From NCBI GenBank assembly GCA_016936555.1, contig JAFGXR010000015.1:1-33522 (forward strand): a stretch of 33,522 bases of DNA, given 5' to 3'. A program made the translations under genes and the position numbers. Positions 8,501 through 17,201 of the stretch are shown one piece after another. The notes beneath the pieces are model-generated. The model was not told the DNA's origin, ran no database searches, and saw only the letters and a list, made by a program, of their open reading frames with translations. The DNA is from Spirochaetales bacterium. GTDB taxonomy: Bacteria; Spirochaetota; Spirochaetia; DSM-2461. Numbering within the stretch: the stretch's first letter is position 1; every line of letters begins with the position of its first letter.

Positions 8501-8538
8501 TTTTCCGCCTTGAAGGATTTCGGCCGCCGGGTATCTGT

Positions 8539-9237
8539 TCAATCCCACAATGTAATATCGCTTTTATGCTTCACCTGGACTTCTATCTTCCCTTCCCGGA
8601 CAAGAGATTCATAGAACAGGACTATATTGCGGCCATGCTCCTTGGCGTAATACAGAGCTTTATCGGAATTGGAAGAAGTTTCGTACAGATTTGCCGTCCC
8701 GCTTATGGTGCTGAATCCTATGCTTACGGTCAGGTTTCCGATTCCCGGGAAATTGTAAGCCTCGACTTTTTTTCTGAAACGATTAAGCAGTTCTTCGACA
8801 GCCCGGGATTCAGTCTCTTTGATAATGACCAGAAATTCTTCTCCTCCGTACCGGATTTTAAAATCCTCTCTTCTGAAGCTGTTTTTCAGTATCCCGGAAA
8901 AATGGATGAGGACCTCATCGCCTATCAAATGTCCGTAGGTGTCATTAACACTTTTGAAATGATCAATATCCAACATGGCCAGATGGGAATACGCCCGACT
9001 GTCCATGGTGGTCATGATTTTAATAAAATACATTCTGTTATGGAGCCCTGTCAGAAAACCCCTGTCCTTCTCCTGGATCAGAAGCAGCACATTACTGAAA
9101 ATTCCTATGATCCTGTCCACATCGGAGTCCATTAGCCTTTGATTATCGCAAAGAATAACTTTAAGGACATATAAAACCTCTCCGTCCTTTGCCACAGGGA
9201 AGTAACAGGCAGTCTGACCAGGATCTTCACTTTCCAT
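8539..9237 (-). CDS. Diguanylate cyclase with short N-terminal region
   Basis: GGDEF-domain protein of 232 residues expected to make c-di-GMP from two GTP. The first 65 or so residues (FPVAKDGEVLYVLKVILCD, then a helix) look like the C-terminal part of a GAF-type sensor domain, not a complete one. The GGDEF domain follows: LTGLHNRMYF, DIDHFKSVNDTYGH and the active-site loop YGGEEF. The inhibitory I-site RxxD is present as RRED five residues before GGEEF, so product feedback is expected. It begins two bases after the stop of the ureohydrolase gene. The N-terminus may be a truncated sensor, or the protein may simply use a minimal domain; no signal peptide or membrane segment is seen. Confidence 0.88.
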   Translation of the reverse strand: MESEDPGQTACYFPVAKDGEVLYVLKVILCDNQRLMDSDVDRIIGIFSNVLLLIQEKDRGFLTGLHNRMYFIKIMTTMDSRAYSHLAMLDIDHFKSVNDTYGHLIGDEVLIHFSGILKNSFRREDFKIRYGGEEFLVIIKETESRAVEELLNRFRKKVEAYNFPGIGNLTVSIGFSTISGTANLYETSSNSDKALYYAKEHGRNIVLFYESLVREGKIEVQVKHKSDITLWD

Positions 9238-9239
9238 AA

Positions 9240-10136
9240 CTACAATCTATTATAAAGCACTCCACCCATGATATCTATGGCAAGCCGCGCGGCAGTTTTG
9301 GCAGTTATGCCTGCTGGATCGGTTTCCCCGGAAAGCTCGACAATATCGCAGGAAGACAGATGGGGCGCCAGACGGTTTACGAGATAGAGCAGTTCGCGGC
9401 TGCTCAAACCGCCCGGTTCGGGGTTTTCCACTCCCGGAACTTCGCAGCCGTTCAGGACATCGAGATCGAGGGACATGTAGAGAGGATCCCCGTTTATCAG
9501 TTTTTCAATTTCCTTCCAGACGTAGGCAATACCCCGCTCGAGAACATCCTCCGGAGTTATGACTTTGAGCTTTTTCTCCCGGATATAGTCGCGCTCTTCC
9601 GCTTCGGGGACACGGATTCCGATCAGCAGCGTTCTCTCCCTGTCGACAAGGTTCTCATCAATCAGCCTCCGGAGAACTGCCGCATGGGAATAGGGGTTTC
9701 CGTTGACCTGATCCACCGTATCGGGATGGGCATCGAAATAGACAAGTCCAGGGGGAGCGTTGTTTTTTGAAACGATGGATTTAATTACGGGATAGGTGAC
9801 CGAATGATCGCCGCCCAGAGTCAGAAGAAAACGATCCCACGAATCTGAGGGGCAGTTGCGCCGGATTTCATCCATCAGAGAGGAACCGCTGAAGTCCTGA
9901 AGAGGCAGATTTCCCAGATCGCAGATCTTACCGGAATTCTCGAACTGATATCCCGATGATGTTCTGAGCGTATTCCAGATACGGGATGCGATGCGGATCT
10001 GATCGGGGCCTTTTTCCGCGCCGAGCCGCCCCGTACCGCCTCCCGCCGATGTGGGCAGACCCCAGACGGCGATCCGGCTCTCATCGAAGCTTAAATCCTC
10101 AGCTCCTGCGATTTTAAGTTCTGAATCTTCCATCAT
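9240..10136 (-). CDS. Arginase/agmatinase/formimidoylglutamase-family ureohydrolase
   Basis: Binuclear manganese ureohydrolase of 298 residues that would hydrolyse a guanidino or formimino substrate (agmatine, arginine or formiminoglutamate). Metal-binding motifs are visible in order: LGGDHSVTYP, YFDAHPDTVD, YSHAAVLR and SLDLDVLNG, followed by VELSGETDP. The third block usually reads SHG, and the fourth usually has DP after the DxD pair; here it reads NG, so the member is somewhat diverged and the substrate cannot be assigned. The ATG at 10136 has AGGAG six bases upstream. It lies between signalling genes in one operon, 43 bases after the HDOD gene and two bases before the GGDEF gene. Confidence 0.87.
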   Translation of the reverse strand: MMEDSELKIAGAEDLSFDESRIAVWGLPTSAGGGTGRLGAEKGPDQIRIASRIWNTLRTSSGYQFENSGKICDLGNLPLQDFSGSSLMDEIRRNCPSDSWDRFLLTLGGDHSVTYPVIKSIVSKNNAPPGLVYFDAHPDTVDQVNGNPYSHAAVLRRLIDENLVDRERTLLIGIRVPEAEERDYIREKKLKVITPEDVLERGIAYVWKEIEKLINGDPLYMSLDLDVLNGCEVPGVENPEPGGLSSRELLYLVNRLAPHLSSCDIVELSGETDPAGITAKTAARLAIDIMGGVLYNRL

Positions 10137-10179
10137 GTCGTTCTCCTGATTTCAGTATGATAGCCCGATTCAGTTTGAG

Positions 10180-11670
10180 CTACATAAACAGACCTTCGTT
10201 CTTCAGCTCTCCGATCAGCTCTTTGAATTTCTTCTCATCATCGAGCCTGAAAAACGAGAGGACGATATGATTGATATCGTTAAAATCCCGCTCGCCAGCT
10301 TCAAAGTGAAAGATCTCATTGGCCAGATAAACCGTATAACTCAGCGCTTTGAATTCCTCATCAGCTTCGAGAGGCATATGATGATACCTGATGGGGACGA
10401 TTAGCCTCCGGGGGAAATCCCATTTCTCGGCAACCTGGGCACCTATAAGAGCGTGATTGTACCCCTCTGTCAGATCATCGAGAAGGGACATGGGAATGTG
10501 TTTCTCCCGGCAGAGATCGGAGATCTTCTTCTCCAGCTCCCTGTTCAGTCCCGCCACGATAATCCGTCCCATATCGTGGAGGAGAGATGCGATATAGACA
10601 TCTTCCGCAATCTTTCCTATTTTCATATGTCTGGCGATAAAACTGCCTATAAGCGCGACCATAAAGGAATGATGGCTGATTTCGTTGACAATGCTCTCCT
10701 TGAAGCGCTGCCGCATGACTTTCAGCATCCCGTAGTTGTAAAGAATGGATTTTACACCGAGCATGCCCATGACCCGGACAGCCGAAGCGACATCGGTCAC
10801 TTCATGTCTCGTCCTGTAGACAGGCGAGTTGGCTATGCGCAGTATTTCCGCCGAGAGGATCGGGTCGGAGTTGATCGATTCGGCAATGGAAAGGAAATTG
10901 CAATCGGGATTGCTCAGCTCTCTCTGGAGGGTCTGGATGCTGGCGGGGAACTGGGGCATCTGTTGCAGTTCCGCCGCTATGGTGTCGGCGATTATCAGAC
11001 TCTGGTCAACCGACAGCAGGTTGAGGGGGATTTCCAGCCTCGTGAGACTTCCCGATCCACTGTTCTCAAAAGAGATGGCTTTCTCATCGAGATTGACTTT
11101 CCGCAGCATGAGAAGAACGATGATGAGCCCGAAGCCGGCCCCTTCCGTCGAGTCGAATCCATAGGTGAAAACTTCGCCCAGATTATCGAATTTTTTCGCC
11201 ATTTCCATCCGCTCACGGATCCTGTGAAGTTCCTTTTCGATGAAGGGGGTCGGGCTGGAAACGTCCAGCCTGAAGAACTGGTCGTCCAGGGAGAAGCGGA
11301 TACCGACAAAAGTGTTCCGTTTGCGGTGTTCCTCCTCCATGGCGGAAAAATCGAGAAAAACTTCTTCCTTGAAACTCTTCATGGCCTCTTCGTATTGTTC
11401 GGGATCGAGAATATCCATCCCTTTCATCTCGAAATAGATCCTTTTCGAATTGGCCTTGCTCGCATTGGTGGACAGCTCGTTCACCACATATTCCAGATGG
11501 GAATGGAGGTGTTCCTGATTGATAATTTCCAGTATGTTTTTCAGGACTCTGGAACAGTAGAGATCTGTTTCCCGGCTCGTATAGGGAAAAGTGCAGGACA
11601 ATTCCCTTTTTTCTTCGAGTTCCCTTCTCAGCGTTTCGATGTCGACATCATGTATCTCGGTGTAATTCAC
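10180..11670 (-). CDS. HATPase-like plus HDOD domain signalling protein
   Basis: Cytoplasmic protein of about 496 residues with two recognisable modules. Residues about 60-215 resemble a GHKL ATPase: N-box VVNELSTNASKAN and a glycine-rich lid STEGAGFGLIIVLLMLRK, but no phospho-acceptor His domain. Residues about 220-440 are an HDOD domain (MPQFPASIQTLQREL, SILSAEILRIANSP-type helix, then IASLLHDMGRIIVAGL and AEKWDFPRRLIVPIRYHH). HDOD proteins generally act as signalling scaffolds without enzyme activity. The GTG at 11670 makes a GTGA overlap with the stop of the upstream GGDEF gene and has AGGG seven bases before it; a TTG at 11676 is the alternative. Its partner is probably the two-receiver GGDEF protein encoded upstream. 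Confidence 0.85.
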   Translation of the reverse strand: MNYTEIHDVDIETLRRELEEKRELSCTFPYTSRETDLYCSRVLKNILEIINQEHLHSHLEYVVNELSTNASKANSKRIYFEMKGMDILDPEQYEEAMKSFKEEVFLDFSAMEEEHRKRNTFVGIRFSLDDQFFRLDVSSPTPFIEKELHRIRERMEMAKKFDNLGEVFTYGFDSTEGAGFGLIIVLLMLRKVNLDEKAISFENSGSGSLTRLEIPLNLLSVDQSLIIADTIAAELQQMPQFPASIQTLQRELSNPDCNFLSIAESINSDPILSAEILRIANSPVYRTRHEVTDVASAVRVMGMLGVKSILYNYGMLKVMRQRFKESIVNEISHHSFMVALIGSFIARHMKIGKIAEDVYIASLLHDMGRIIVAGLNRELEKKISDLCREKHIPMSLLDDLTEGYNHALIGAQVAEKWDFPRRLIVPIRYHHMPLEADEEFKALSYTVYLANEIFHFEAGERDFNDINHIVLSFFRLDDEKKFKELIGELKNEGLFM

Positions 11671-12920
11671 AGACAAACCCTGTTCTTCCCCTTCTCTTTC
11701 GCTTCATACAGTTTGGCATCGGCGGCATTAATCATATCGGTCAAGCTGTTTTTCTTCTCGATGCACAAACCGAAACTGGCTGTAACTGTTATTTTTTTCC
11801 CCTCGTGGCTGAAATCGTAATCCTCAATCTTTTTGCGGATTGATTCAAAAAGCAGGATGGCATCTTTCGGATCCATATTATTCCCGATAATGCAGAACTC
11901 CTCGCCTCCGTAACGGGTCAGAATATCCGTTGATCTCAAACTCCCCTGGAATATTCTGGCCAGAGTTTTGATAACATAATCCCCGGCATCGTGGCCGAAG
12001 CTGTCGTTGACATTTTTGAAATTATCTATATCGATCATGGCGACGGCCATATAGCTGCCCGTCCGTTTGGCCGTGTTGAACACGAGGTCCCCCGTATCGA
12101 AGAGATAGCGCCTGTTGTGTATTCCCGTCAGATGATCGATCAGTGCCACTTCCCGGAGCGATTCGAAGTTCTCGATCAGCCTGATATTCTGATTGATCCG
12201 GGTATAGAGCAGCTCGCTGACAAAGGGCTTGGTGATAAAGTCGTTCGCCCCGTATTTGATGAATTTTATGAGCATGGCGTGGCTGCCTTTGGCTGAAATT
12301 CCGATTATGGCCAGCTTTTCCATGGGAAAATTCTTTCTGGCTTTGGTCGTGAACTCGAAACCGTCGCAGACCGGCATCTGATAATCGACCAGGGCCAGTT
12401 TTATATCGGAATTGTGTTCGAGAATCTCCAATGCGACCAGGCCGTTCTCCGCTTCATAAACTTTAAAATGGTGGACATTGAGCAGCCCTTTAAGATGCTT
12501 TCGGCTCACGGTGGAATCATCAATGACCAGAACCCCTATATCCCTGTTTTTATTAAACCGGTTGATCATGCCGAGGATATAACCGACGGAATGAGACCCT
12601 TCCTTTATGACATAGTCGATGACTTTTTTTGACCAGATAACTTCCTGAATATCCGGAGAAAAGGTCGATGTCATAACCAGGGAGGGAATATTCAGAGAAA
12701 GACAGAGATCCACGATGGCTCCGTCCATGGCATCGGGAAGGTGATAATCGAGAATGGCCATCAGAATATCGCCGCTTTCGGCAAGAGGGGTCAAACCTTC
12801 TTCCGCTTCTTTGTAACTCTTGAACCAGGTTACATGAAACCCCAGGGAATGGCTTATGCTGTGCTTGAGAAGTTTACCGTAGAACTCACTCCCTTCGACG
12901 ATGATGATTTTGTGATTCAT
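11667..12920 (-). CDS. Two-receiver response regulator with GGDEF output
   Basis: Diguanylate cyclase of 417 residues with REC-REC-GGDEF architecture, like PleD in outline. The first receiver (about 1-120) keeps a possible phospho-Asp (AILDYHLPDAMDG) but its acidic pair is replaced (IIVEGSEF), so it is probably not phosphorylated. The second receiver (about 128-245) is complete: VLVIDDSTVSRKH, ALVDYQMPVCDG and ITKPF. The GGDEF domain has LTGIHNRRYLFD, DIDNFKNVNDSFGHDAGDYV and RYGGEEF, with the I-site RSTD five residues earlier. It overlaps the HDOD gene, which points to a joint pathway. No Shine-Dalgarno precedes the ATG at 12920; TATAGT lies only three bases upstream. Confidence 0.92.
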   Translation of the reverse strand: MNHKIIIVEGSEFYGKLLKHSISHSLGFHVTWFKSYKEAEEGLTPLAESGDILMAILDYHLPDAMDGAIVDLCLSLNIPSLVMTSTFSPDIQEVIWSKKVIDYVIKEGSHSVGYILGMINRFNKNRDIGVLVIDDSTVSRKHLKGLLNVHHFKVYEAENGLVALEILEHNSDIKLALVDYQMPVCDGFEFTTKARKNFPMEKLAIIGISAKGSHAMLIKFIKYGANDFITKPFVSELLYTRINQNIRLIENFESLREVALIDHLTGIHNRRYLFDTGDLVFNTAKRTGSYMAVAMIDIDNFKNVNDSFGHDAGDYVIKTLARIFQGSLRSTDILTRYGGEEFCIIGNNMDPKDAILLFESIRKKIEDYDFSHEGKKITVTASFGLCIEKKNSLTDMINAADAKLYEAKEKGKNRVCL

Positions 12921-13045
12921 ATAACTATATCTTATTGTTTTTTAACTCAGAATACAAAGGATAGAAATTATTTTTTATCCGCCTTTTCTTTAATTTCAGC
13001 GCTTTTTCAGGTATATTGAGAGAAGTACAAAATAGAGGAAAAAGA

Positions 13046-14107
13046 ATGACGGCGAAAATGGACGTTACCGCTCTGATGGAGTGGTTTGACAGAGAGAAGA
13101 GAGATTTTCCCTGGAGCCGGGACAAGACTCCCTACAGGGTCTGGATTTCCGAAATCATGCTCCAGCAGACTGTCGCGTCGACAGTCATCCCCTATTTTGA
13201 AAGGTGGTGCCGCGATTACCCCGGTATAAAGGATCTGCGCGAAGCATCGATAGAGGAAGTGTTATCGCACTGGGAAGGACTTGGATATTACAGCCGCAGC
13301 CGGAATATTCATAAAGCGGCGCAGTATCTGATGGAAAACTGCGGTGGAGAGCTGCCCCAAACATACGGCGAATTGAGAAAAGTCCCGGGAATTGGCGACT
13401 ATACGGCAAGAGCAGTACTGAGCATTGCCTATGGCAAACCCTATCCTGTCCTCGATGCGAATGTGAGGCGGATTCTCCAGAGACTGGAGGCGAAAACCGA
13501 TTGGCAGAAAGCCGATGATGTCCGCGCTCTCGAATATCTGTCGGGAATCATCCCGGCCGGGAGACCGGGAGATTTCAACGAAGCGATGATGCAGTTCGGC
13601 CAGCAGGTTTGCACGACCGGTTCACCTCTCTGCGACAAGTGTCCTGTTCAGGGAAACTGCTTGGCTTTCAAAAAAGGGATTGCGGCGGAGATACCGGCGA
13701 AAAAGGTAAAAAAGATAAAGATGAGCGAGAAAACAGTTCTTCTGTTTCATTCCGATGGCAAAATACTTTTACGGAAAAAGAAAAAAGGGTTGTTTCACGA
13801 TATGTGGATGCTTCCGACAGTGGAGGAAGACAGCTGTCAGAGAATGGAACGCATCAATAATGAATGGTCCATACTTCACACCAGGCTGCTGACCCAGCGC
13901 AATCATTTTTATACGGAGAATAAGGATACCCTCTCTCCCTGTCTTATAACTTCAGATGAGATTGATCTGTCTCACATGACTCCCGGCGATGATGAAAATT
14001 ATGAGCACAAATGGGTCGAAATTTCCGAACTGGACAGATATCCCTGTCCCTCTGTTTACAGGAAAATACTCGATGAGCTGATCGAAGGACTCAAAGAGAT
14101 TCAGTGA
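13046..14107 (+). CDS. mutY: A/G-specific adenine DNA glycosylase MutY
   Basis: Base-excision repair enzyme that removes adenine opposite 8-oxoguanine; 353 residues, normal length. The N-terminal HhH-GPD domain has EIMLQQTVASTVIPYFERW and the helix-hairpin-helix VPGIGDYTARAV followed by the catalytic Asp in PVLDANVRRI. The [4Fe-4S] cluster motif is C-X6-C-X2-C-X5-C at about residues 188-204. A NUDIX-like recognition domain (about 225-345) follows. I chose the ATG at 13046 (AGAGGA about eight bases upstream); an in-frame TTG at 13016 lies within a possible -10 (TATATT) and lacks a ribosome binding site. It is divergent from the GGDEF operon and its last seven bases overlap the end of the DHH gene on the other strand. 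Confidence 0.95.
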   Translation: MTAKMDVTALMEWFDREKRDFPWSRDKTPYRVWISEIMLQQTVASTVIPYFERWCRDYPGIKDLREASIEEVLSHWEGLGYYSRSRNIHKAAQYLMENCGGELPQTYGELRKVPGIGDYTARAVLSIAYGKPYPVLDANVRRILQRLEAKTDWQKADDVRALEYLSGIIPAGRPGDFNEAMMQFGQQVCTTGSPLCDKCPVQGNCLAFKKGIAAEIPAKKVKKIKMSEKTVLLFHSDGKILLRKKKKGLFHDMWMLPTVEEDSCQRMERINNEWSILHTRLLTQRNHFYTENKDTLSPCLITSDEIDLSHMTPGDDENYEHKWVEISELDRYPCPSVYRKILDELIEGLKEIQ

Positions 14108-15078
14108 TAGGTTCTCTCGACAAAACTGATAGCCCTGTGGCGCACGAAGGTATGCAGGCTTTTGTCCTTATCGAGGTTTCCGTTGGGGAGAAAGCCTCCC
14201 GCCATACTGTCATGGCCCCCGCCGAATCCGATGCCCTCCAGAATATTCCGGATTAAACCGTTGGCCTTGATATTGTTATTGATACTGCGGGTCGAGAATT
14301 TAATACCCCCTTCCCGGGGCGAATAAGCGACCACGACATTGACCCCGGCTATGGTGACGACAATATCGCTGGAAGCGCCGAGCAGGGAATCGTTTCCGCT
14401 CTCCAGATAAAGAAAACCGATTTCCCCGTAAACTTCCACATTGTCAAAAGCTTTTGCATAATCCTTCAGGTCCTGCTGGCTGATCTGGTTCCCTTTGAGT
14501 GCCGTTATCATGTCGATGTCCGAATGGGTGTAGAGATGGTAGAACATATTGATATCCAGTTCCGATACGCCTCTTGTCAGATTGTCCGTATCCATGAAAA
14601 TCCCGTACAGGAGGGCCGTGGCGACAGCTTTGGGTATGGGGATGTCATTCTCGATAAAATATTCGGTAATGATGGTCGAACAGGCACCGACTTCGGGACG
14701 GACATCGGTCAGCCTGTAGCCGTTATCGCCTCCCCATTCGTGGTGGTCGATGACGGCGACTTCGTCGGTAACCAGATCCGTCATATTGGAATTGCCTTTC
14801 TGGCCGTCCACCAGAACCGTCCAGTCCTCGGCGCCCAGAGTCGAAACGTTTTCCGCCAGAGACAGCCTGATATTGAACAGCTCCAGCATTTTGGAAGAGT
14901 TTGCCTTCTCGATTTCATTCTCATAGACAATCTCCGCATGAACGCCCCGGATCTCCAGCAGATATTTGAGCCCGAAAGAGGAGGCTATGGCATCGGGGTC
15001 GGGAACATTGTGGGGCTGGATGAAAACCTCATCGGGCGCCTGTTTCAGCAGTTCTACCAGTTCGTCGAGCTTTGTCAT
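14101..15078 (-). CDS. DHH-family phosphoesterase (NrnA-like)
   Basis: Manganese-dependent phosphoesterase of 325 residues, of the bifunctional oligoribonuclease/pAp phosphatase type by overall layout. The DHH domain has HNVPDPDAIASSFG near residue 23 (HxxPDxDAxxS), TVLVDGQ near 107 and AVIDHHEW near 133. The DHHA1 part contains GFGGGHDSMAGGF near residue 295, the usual substrate-binding glycine motif. Possible substrates are nanoRNA, pAp or pGpG; pGpG would connect it with the nearby c-di-GMP genes, but that is speculation. AGGAGG precedes the ATG at 15078 by seven bases. It lies 45 bases after the beta-barrel-like gene and could share its transcript. Its 3' end overlaps mutY convergently by seven bases. 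Confidence 0.88.
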   Translation of the reverse strand: MTKLDELVELLKQAPDEVFIQPHNVPDPDAIASSFGLKYLLEIRGVHAEIVYENEIEKANSSKMLELFNIRLSLAENVSTLGAEDWTVLVDGQKGNSNMTDLVTDEVAVIDHHEWGGDNGYRLTDVRPEVGACSTIITEYFIENDIPIPKAVATALLYGIFMDTDNLTRGVSELDINMFYHLYTHSDIDMITALKGNQISQQDLKDYAKAFDNVEVYGEIGFLYLESGNDSLLGASSDIVVTIAGVNVVVAYSPREGGIKFSTRSINNNIKANGLIRNILEGIGFGGGHDSMAGGFLPNGNLDKDKSLHTFVRHRAISFVERTYH

Positions 15079-15123
15079 GATTTTTCCTCCTCTTAAATAT
15101 TGTAGACCGCGGATTCATCAGCT

Positions 15124-16449
15124 TCAATAACTGAAAATGAAGACCGTGCTGATGATATGTTTGACCGGCAGGGCCGAAACTTCAGAGAAATCATCATTGT
15201 AAAGATCGAACATTCCGGCATAATCAATCCGTCCTGAAAAATTCCCCGAGAAATTATAGGATACCGATGGGAGAATCATGAGAGCTCCCGAATCGGGGGA
15301 GAAAATGGCTGTCAGGATCAGGTCCGTATTGATGGTGTACAGAGGCTGCATGAGAGAGAGCATAATGTAGTGTTTTGCGAAGTATCCGCTTCGATACATA
15401 CCGAATAGATCAGAGGTCGGTCCGCCAAGAGCTCCTGCCTGTTCAAGGGCTGTTTCCATATTATCCCTTTCTCCCGAATCTAATCCTTCTCCATTATAGA
15501 AGTATTCCGCTATGGCATAGAGTTCATTGGGAAAGGTATACTCAAGCCCGGCCAGAGCCGAGAAAGTCCAATCGGTTTTACGACTCAAACCGTCATAAGT
15601 ACCGTCTGTAAAATAGTTCCGGCTGCCCTTTCTGATAGCCGCTTCTCCATAGAATCCCAGACCGGACAGATCGGCCATAAACCCGGCCCCCAGTGACGGA
15701 ACATAGGCATCGCTGCCTTCCGCCGCGTCGTAATCGTACAATCCTGTCAGTTTCACCTCGAATCCCGGCAGATAAAAAGTCAGTTCGCCTCCCCCCTTTA
15801 TCTCTTCGAAATCGATTCCCGAAGCCAGCAGATCATCGGGAAGAATTCCGTAGACTTTCAGATTGGCGATATAACCGAAATCCGCCGAGAAAGTCAGGGC
15901 GTCGACTCCGCGGAGATCTGCATCGGGATCGGACGGATCTTTCAACGGATTGGCGAAGTCCATGGGGTTCCAGCCGTAGCCGTAGCCGGTGAGCATACTC
16001 TGCCTTCCCGCAATGAGGGAGACATAATCGCCCAGAGCTACATTGACGGAAAACCGCATGATATCGAGTGAGAAAATCGTATCTCCTGCCAAAGCGATTA
16101 ACTCTCCGGTGAGCAAAGCATCCATTGTCGATGTATCACCGCCGATCATCGCTTCATAAGAGTCATAAGTTCCCGCCAGCAGAGCCTGACCGATGGGATA
16201 CTCCTTCAGACTGAACCAGGCGGAGAATGTCGTTTTCTCATCGCCCGCATCGAGCCGGGCAATGAGAGATGTGTTCATGGATAGGTCTTTCATCTCCATC
16301 ATATTGCCGGGGTTGAGAAGACTGTCGAAATCGCCGTCGGTAATATTGGCGGAAAAGCCGATCTCCGCAGTTCCGGAAAAATCAGCCTGCGCCGCAAGGG
16401 TTATCAGACTCAGCAGGGTAGCCGCCGCAATCGCTATTATCTTTTTCAT
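15124..16449 (-). CDS. Probable outer-membrane beta-barrel protein
   Basis: Exported protein of 441 residues that I cannot place in a named family. Residues 1-22 form a signal peptide (MKKIIAIAAA, then a hydrophobic stretch ending AAQA). The remainder alternates aromatic and polar residues with many short Gly/Asp turns, and ends in VFIFSY, an aromatic C-terminal residue typical of proteins inserted by the BAM machinery. It overlaps the LolA-like gene by ATGA (16446-16449) and is the third gene after the MMPL exporter. This suggests an outer-membrane partner of that exporter, as seen for other RND/MMPL-LolA-like-porin gene sets. Barrel topology is inferred from composition, not demonstrated. 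Confidence 0.78.
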   Translation of the reverse strand: MKKIIAIAAATLLSLITLAAQADFSGTAEIGFSANITDGDFDSLLNPGNMMEMKDLSMNTSLIARLDAGDEKTTFSAWFSLKEYPIGQALLAGTYDSYEAMIGGDTSTMDALLTGELIALAGDTIFSLDIMRFSVNVALGDYVSLIAGRQSMLTGYGYGWNPMDFANPLKDPSDPDADLRGVDALTFSADFGYIANLKVYGILPDDLLASGIDFEEIKGGGELTFYLPGFEVKLTGLYDYDAAEGSDAYVPSLGAGFMADLSGLGFYGEAAIRKGSRNYFTDGTYDGLSRKTDWTFSALAGLEYTFPNELYAIAEYFYNGEGLDSGERDNMETALEQAGALGGPTSDLFGMYRSGYFAKHYIMLSLMQPLYTINTDLILTAIFSPDSGALMILPSVSYNFSGNFSGRIDYAGMFDLYNDDFSEVSALPVKHIISTVFIFSY

Positions 16450-17201
16450 CGGATTGTCTCCAGATAGCGGGTCGTAAACATGCGGTCCTGCACTTTGGGA
16501 CTGTCCACTTCGAACTCTTCGATCACCACTTCGGTCCGCGATGGTTTCGTGTGGTTGAACATGGTGTAGGCGAAGGGATAATCCTTTCCGTTCACCGTCC
16601 TGTAATCATAGAAACTCATGCTTTTGATATTGGCACCGCTCTCGTAGTAATCGATTTTCAAATAGCGGTACGTATCTTTTGTGATGTAAACCACCATTTT
16701 CTCATAGGGAGCATCGGAACCGGAAGCGGTCAGCTCTATGACATGACAGAGATCTCCTTCGACCTTTTCCTCGCCCATAAGCCGGGATGTGTATTTCCCG
16801 GCGAGACCCGATCCCCCCTCTCCCATATCGGCATAGGAAAAATCGGATCCGCCCGCTGAATTCTTTTTGGCGGAGCTGCTCAATTTCCGGACCCGCCCCG
16901 TTGAACTGAAACGAACCCAGAGATCGTCTTCGATCATCAGATTGGCCGTCCCCTTCATGCGGCGCGGTTCCACATAAATGGAGAGGGAATAGCTCTTTCC
17001 ATCCTTCTCCATTGTATAACCTTCTATCTTCTGGACCGGCTGAGCCTCATCGGACAGATAGACGGTCATAGTGCTGGTGCTGTAGATCCTGTTGCCTTTG
17101 AACGCTTCATCGGCGCGGCTGACGATCTCCTGAGCCGTCTGAGCGGCTGCCAGAGATGACAGTAAAATCAGGAATAATCCTGCGATTACTGATTTTTTCA
17201 T
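16446..17201 (-). CDS. LolA-like outer-membrane lipoprotein-sorting family protein (Tp0789-like)
   Basis: Periplasmic protein of 251 residues. A signal peptide covers about residues 1-20 (ending LAAAQ). The body matches the LolA-like family exemplified by Treponema pallidum Tp0789: AQEIVSRADEAFKGN at the start of the mature part, MKGTANLMIEDDLWVRFSSTG in the middle, and repeated beta strands ending in KVQDRMFTTRYL. The LolA/LolB fold is a half-barrel that carries acyl chains. It overlaps both neighbours by four bases, so its job is probably to shuttle a lipid or lipidated cargo between the exporter in the inner membrane and the predicted outer-membrane protein. The cargo is unknown. Confidence 0.87.
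   Translation of the reverse strand: MKKSVIAGLFLILLSSLAAAQTAQEIVSRADEAFKGNRIYSTSTMTVYLSDEAQPVQKIEGYTMEKDGKSYSLSIYVEPRRMKGTANLMIEDDLWVRFSSTGRVRKLSSSAKKNSAGGSDFSYADMGEGGSGLAGKYTSRLMGEEKVEGDLCHVIELTASGSDAPYEKMVVYITKDTYRYLKIDYYESGANIKSMSFYDYRTVNGKDYPFAYTMFNHTKPSRTEVVIEEFEVDSPKVQDRMFTTRYLETIR

Noticed and set aside
8481-8504. Hairpin with TTTT as a plus-strand terminator
   Set aside because: No plus-strand gene lies to its left; both neighbours are on the minus strand, so a regulatory or 3'-end role on that strand is more likely.
10453-11820. Plus-strand frame of 455 codons
   Set aside because: It lies opposite the HDOD and GGDEF genes, whose domain motifs are unmistakable; no family match or start signal on the plus strand.
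13016-13045. Longer MutY starting at TTG 13016
   Set aside because: The TTG overlaps a -10-like TATATT and has no ribosome binding site, whereas the ATG at 13046 has one and the protein from there is full length.
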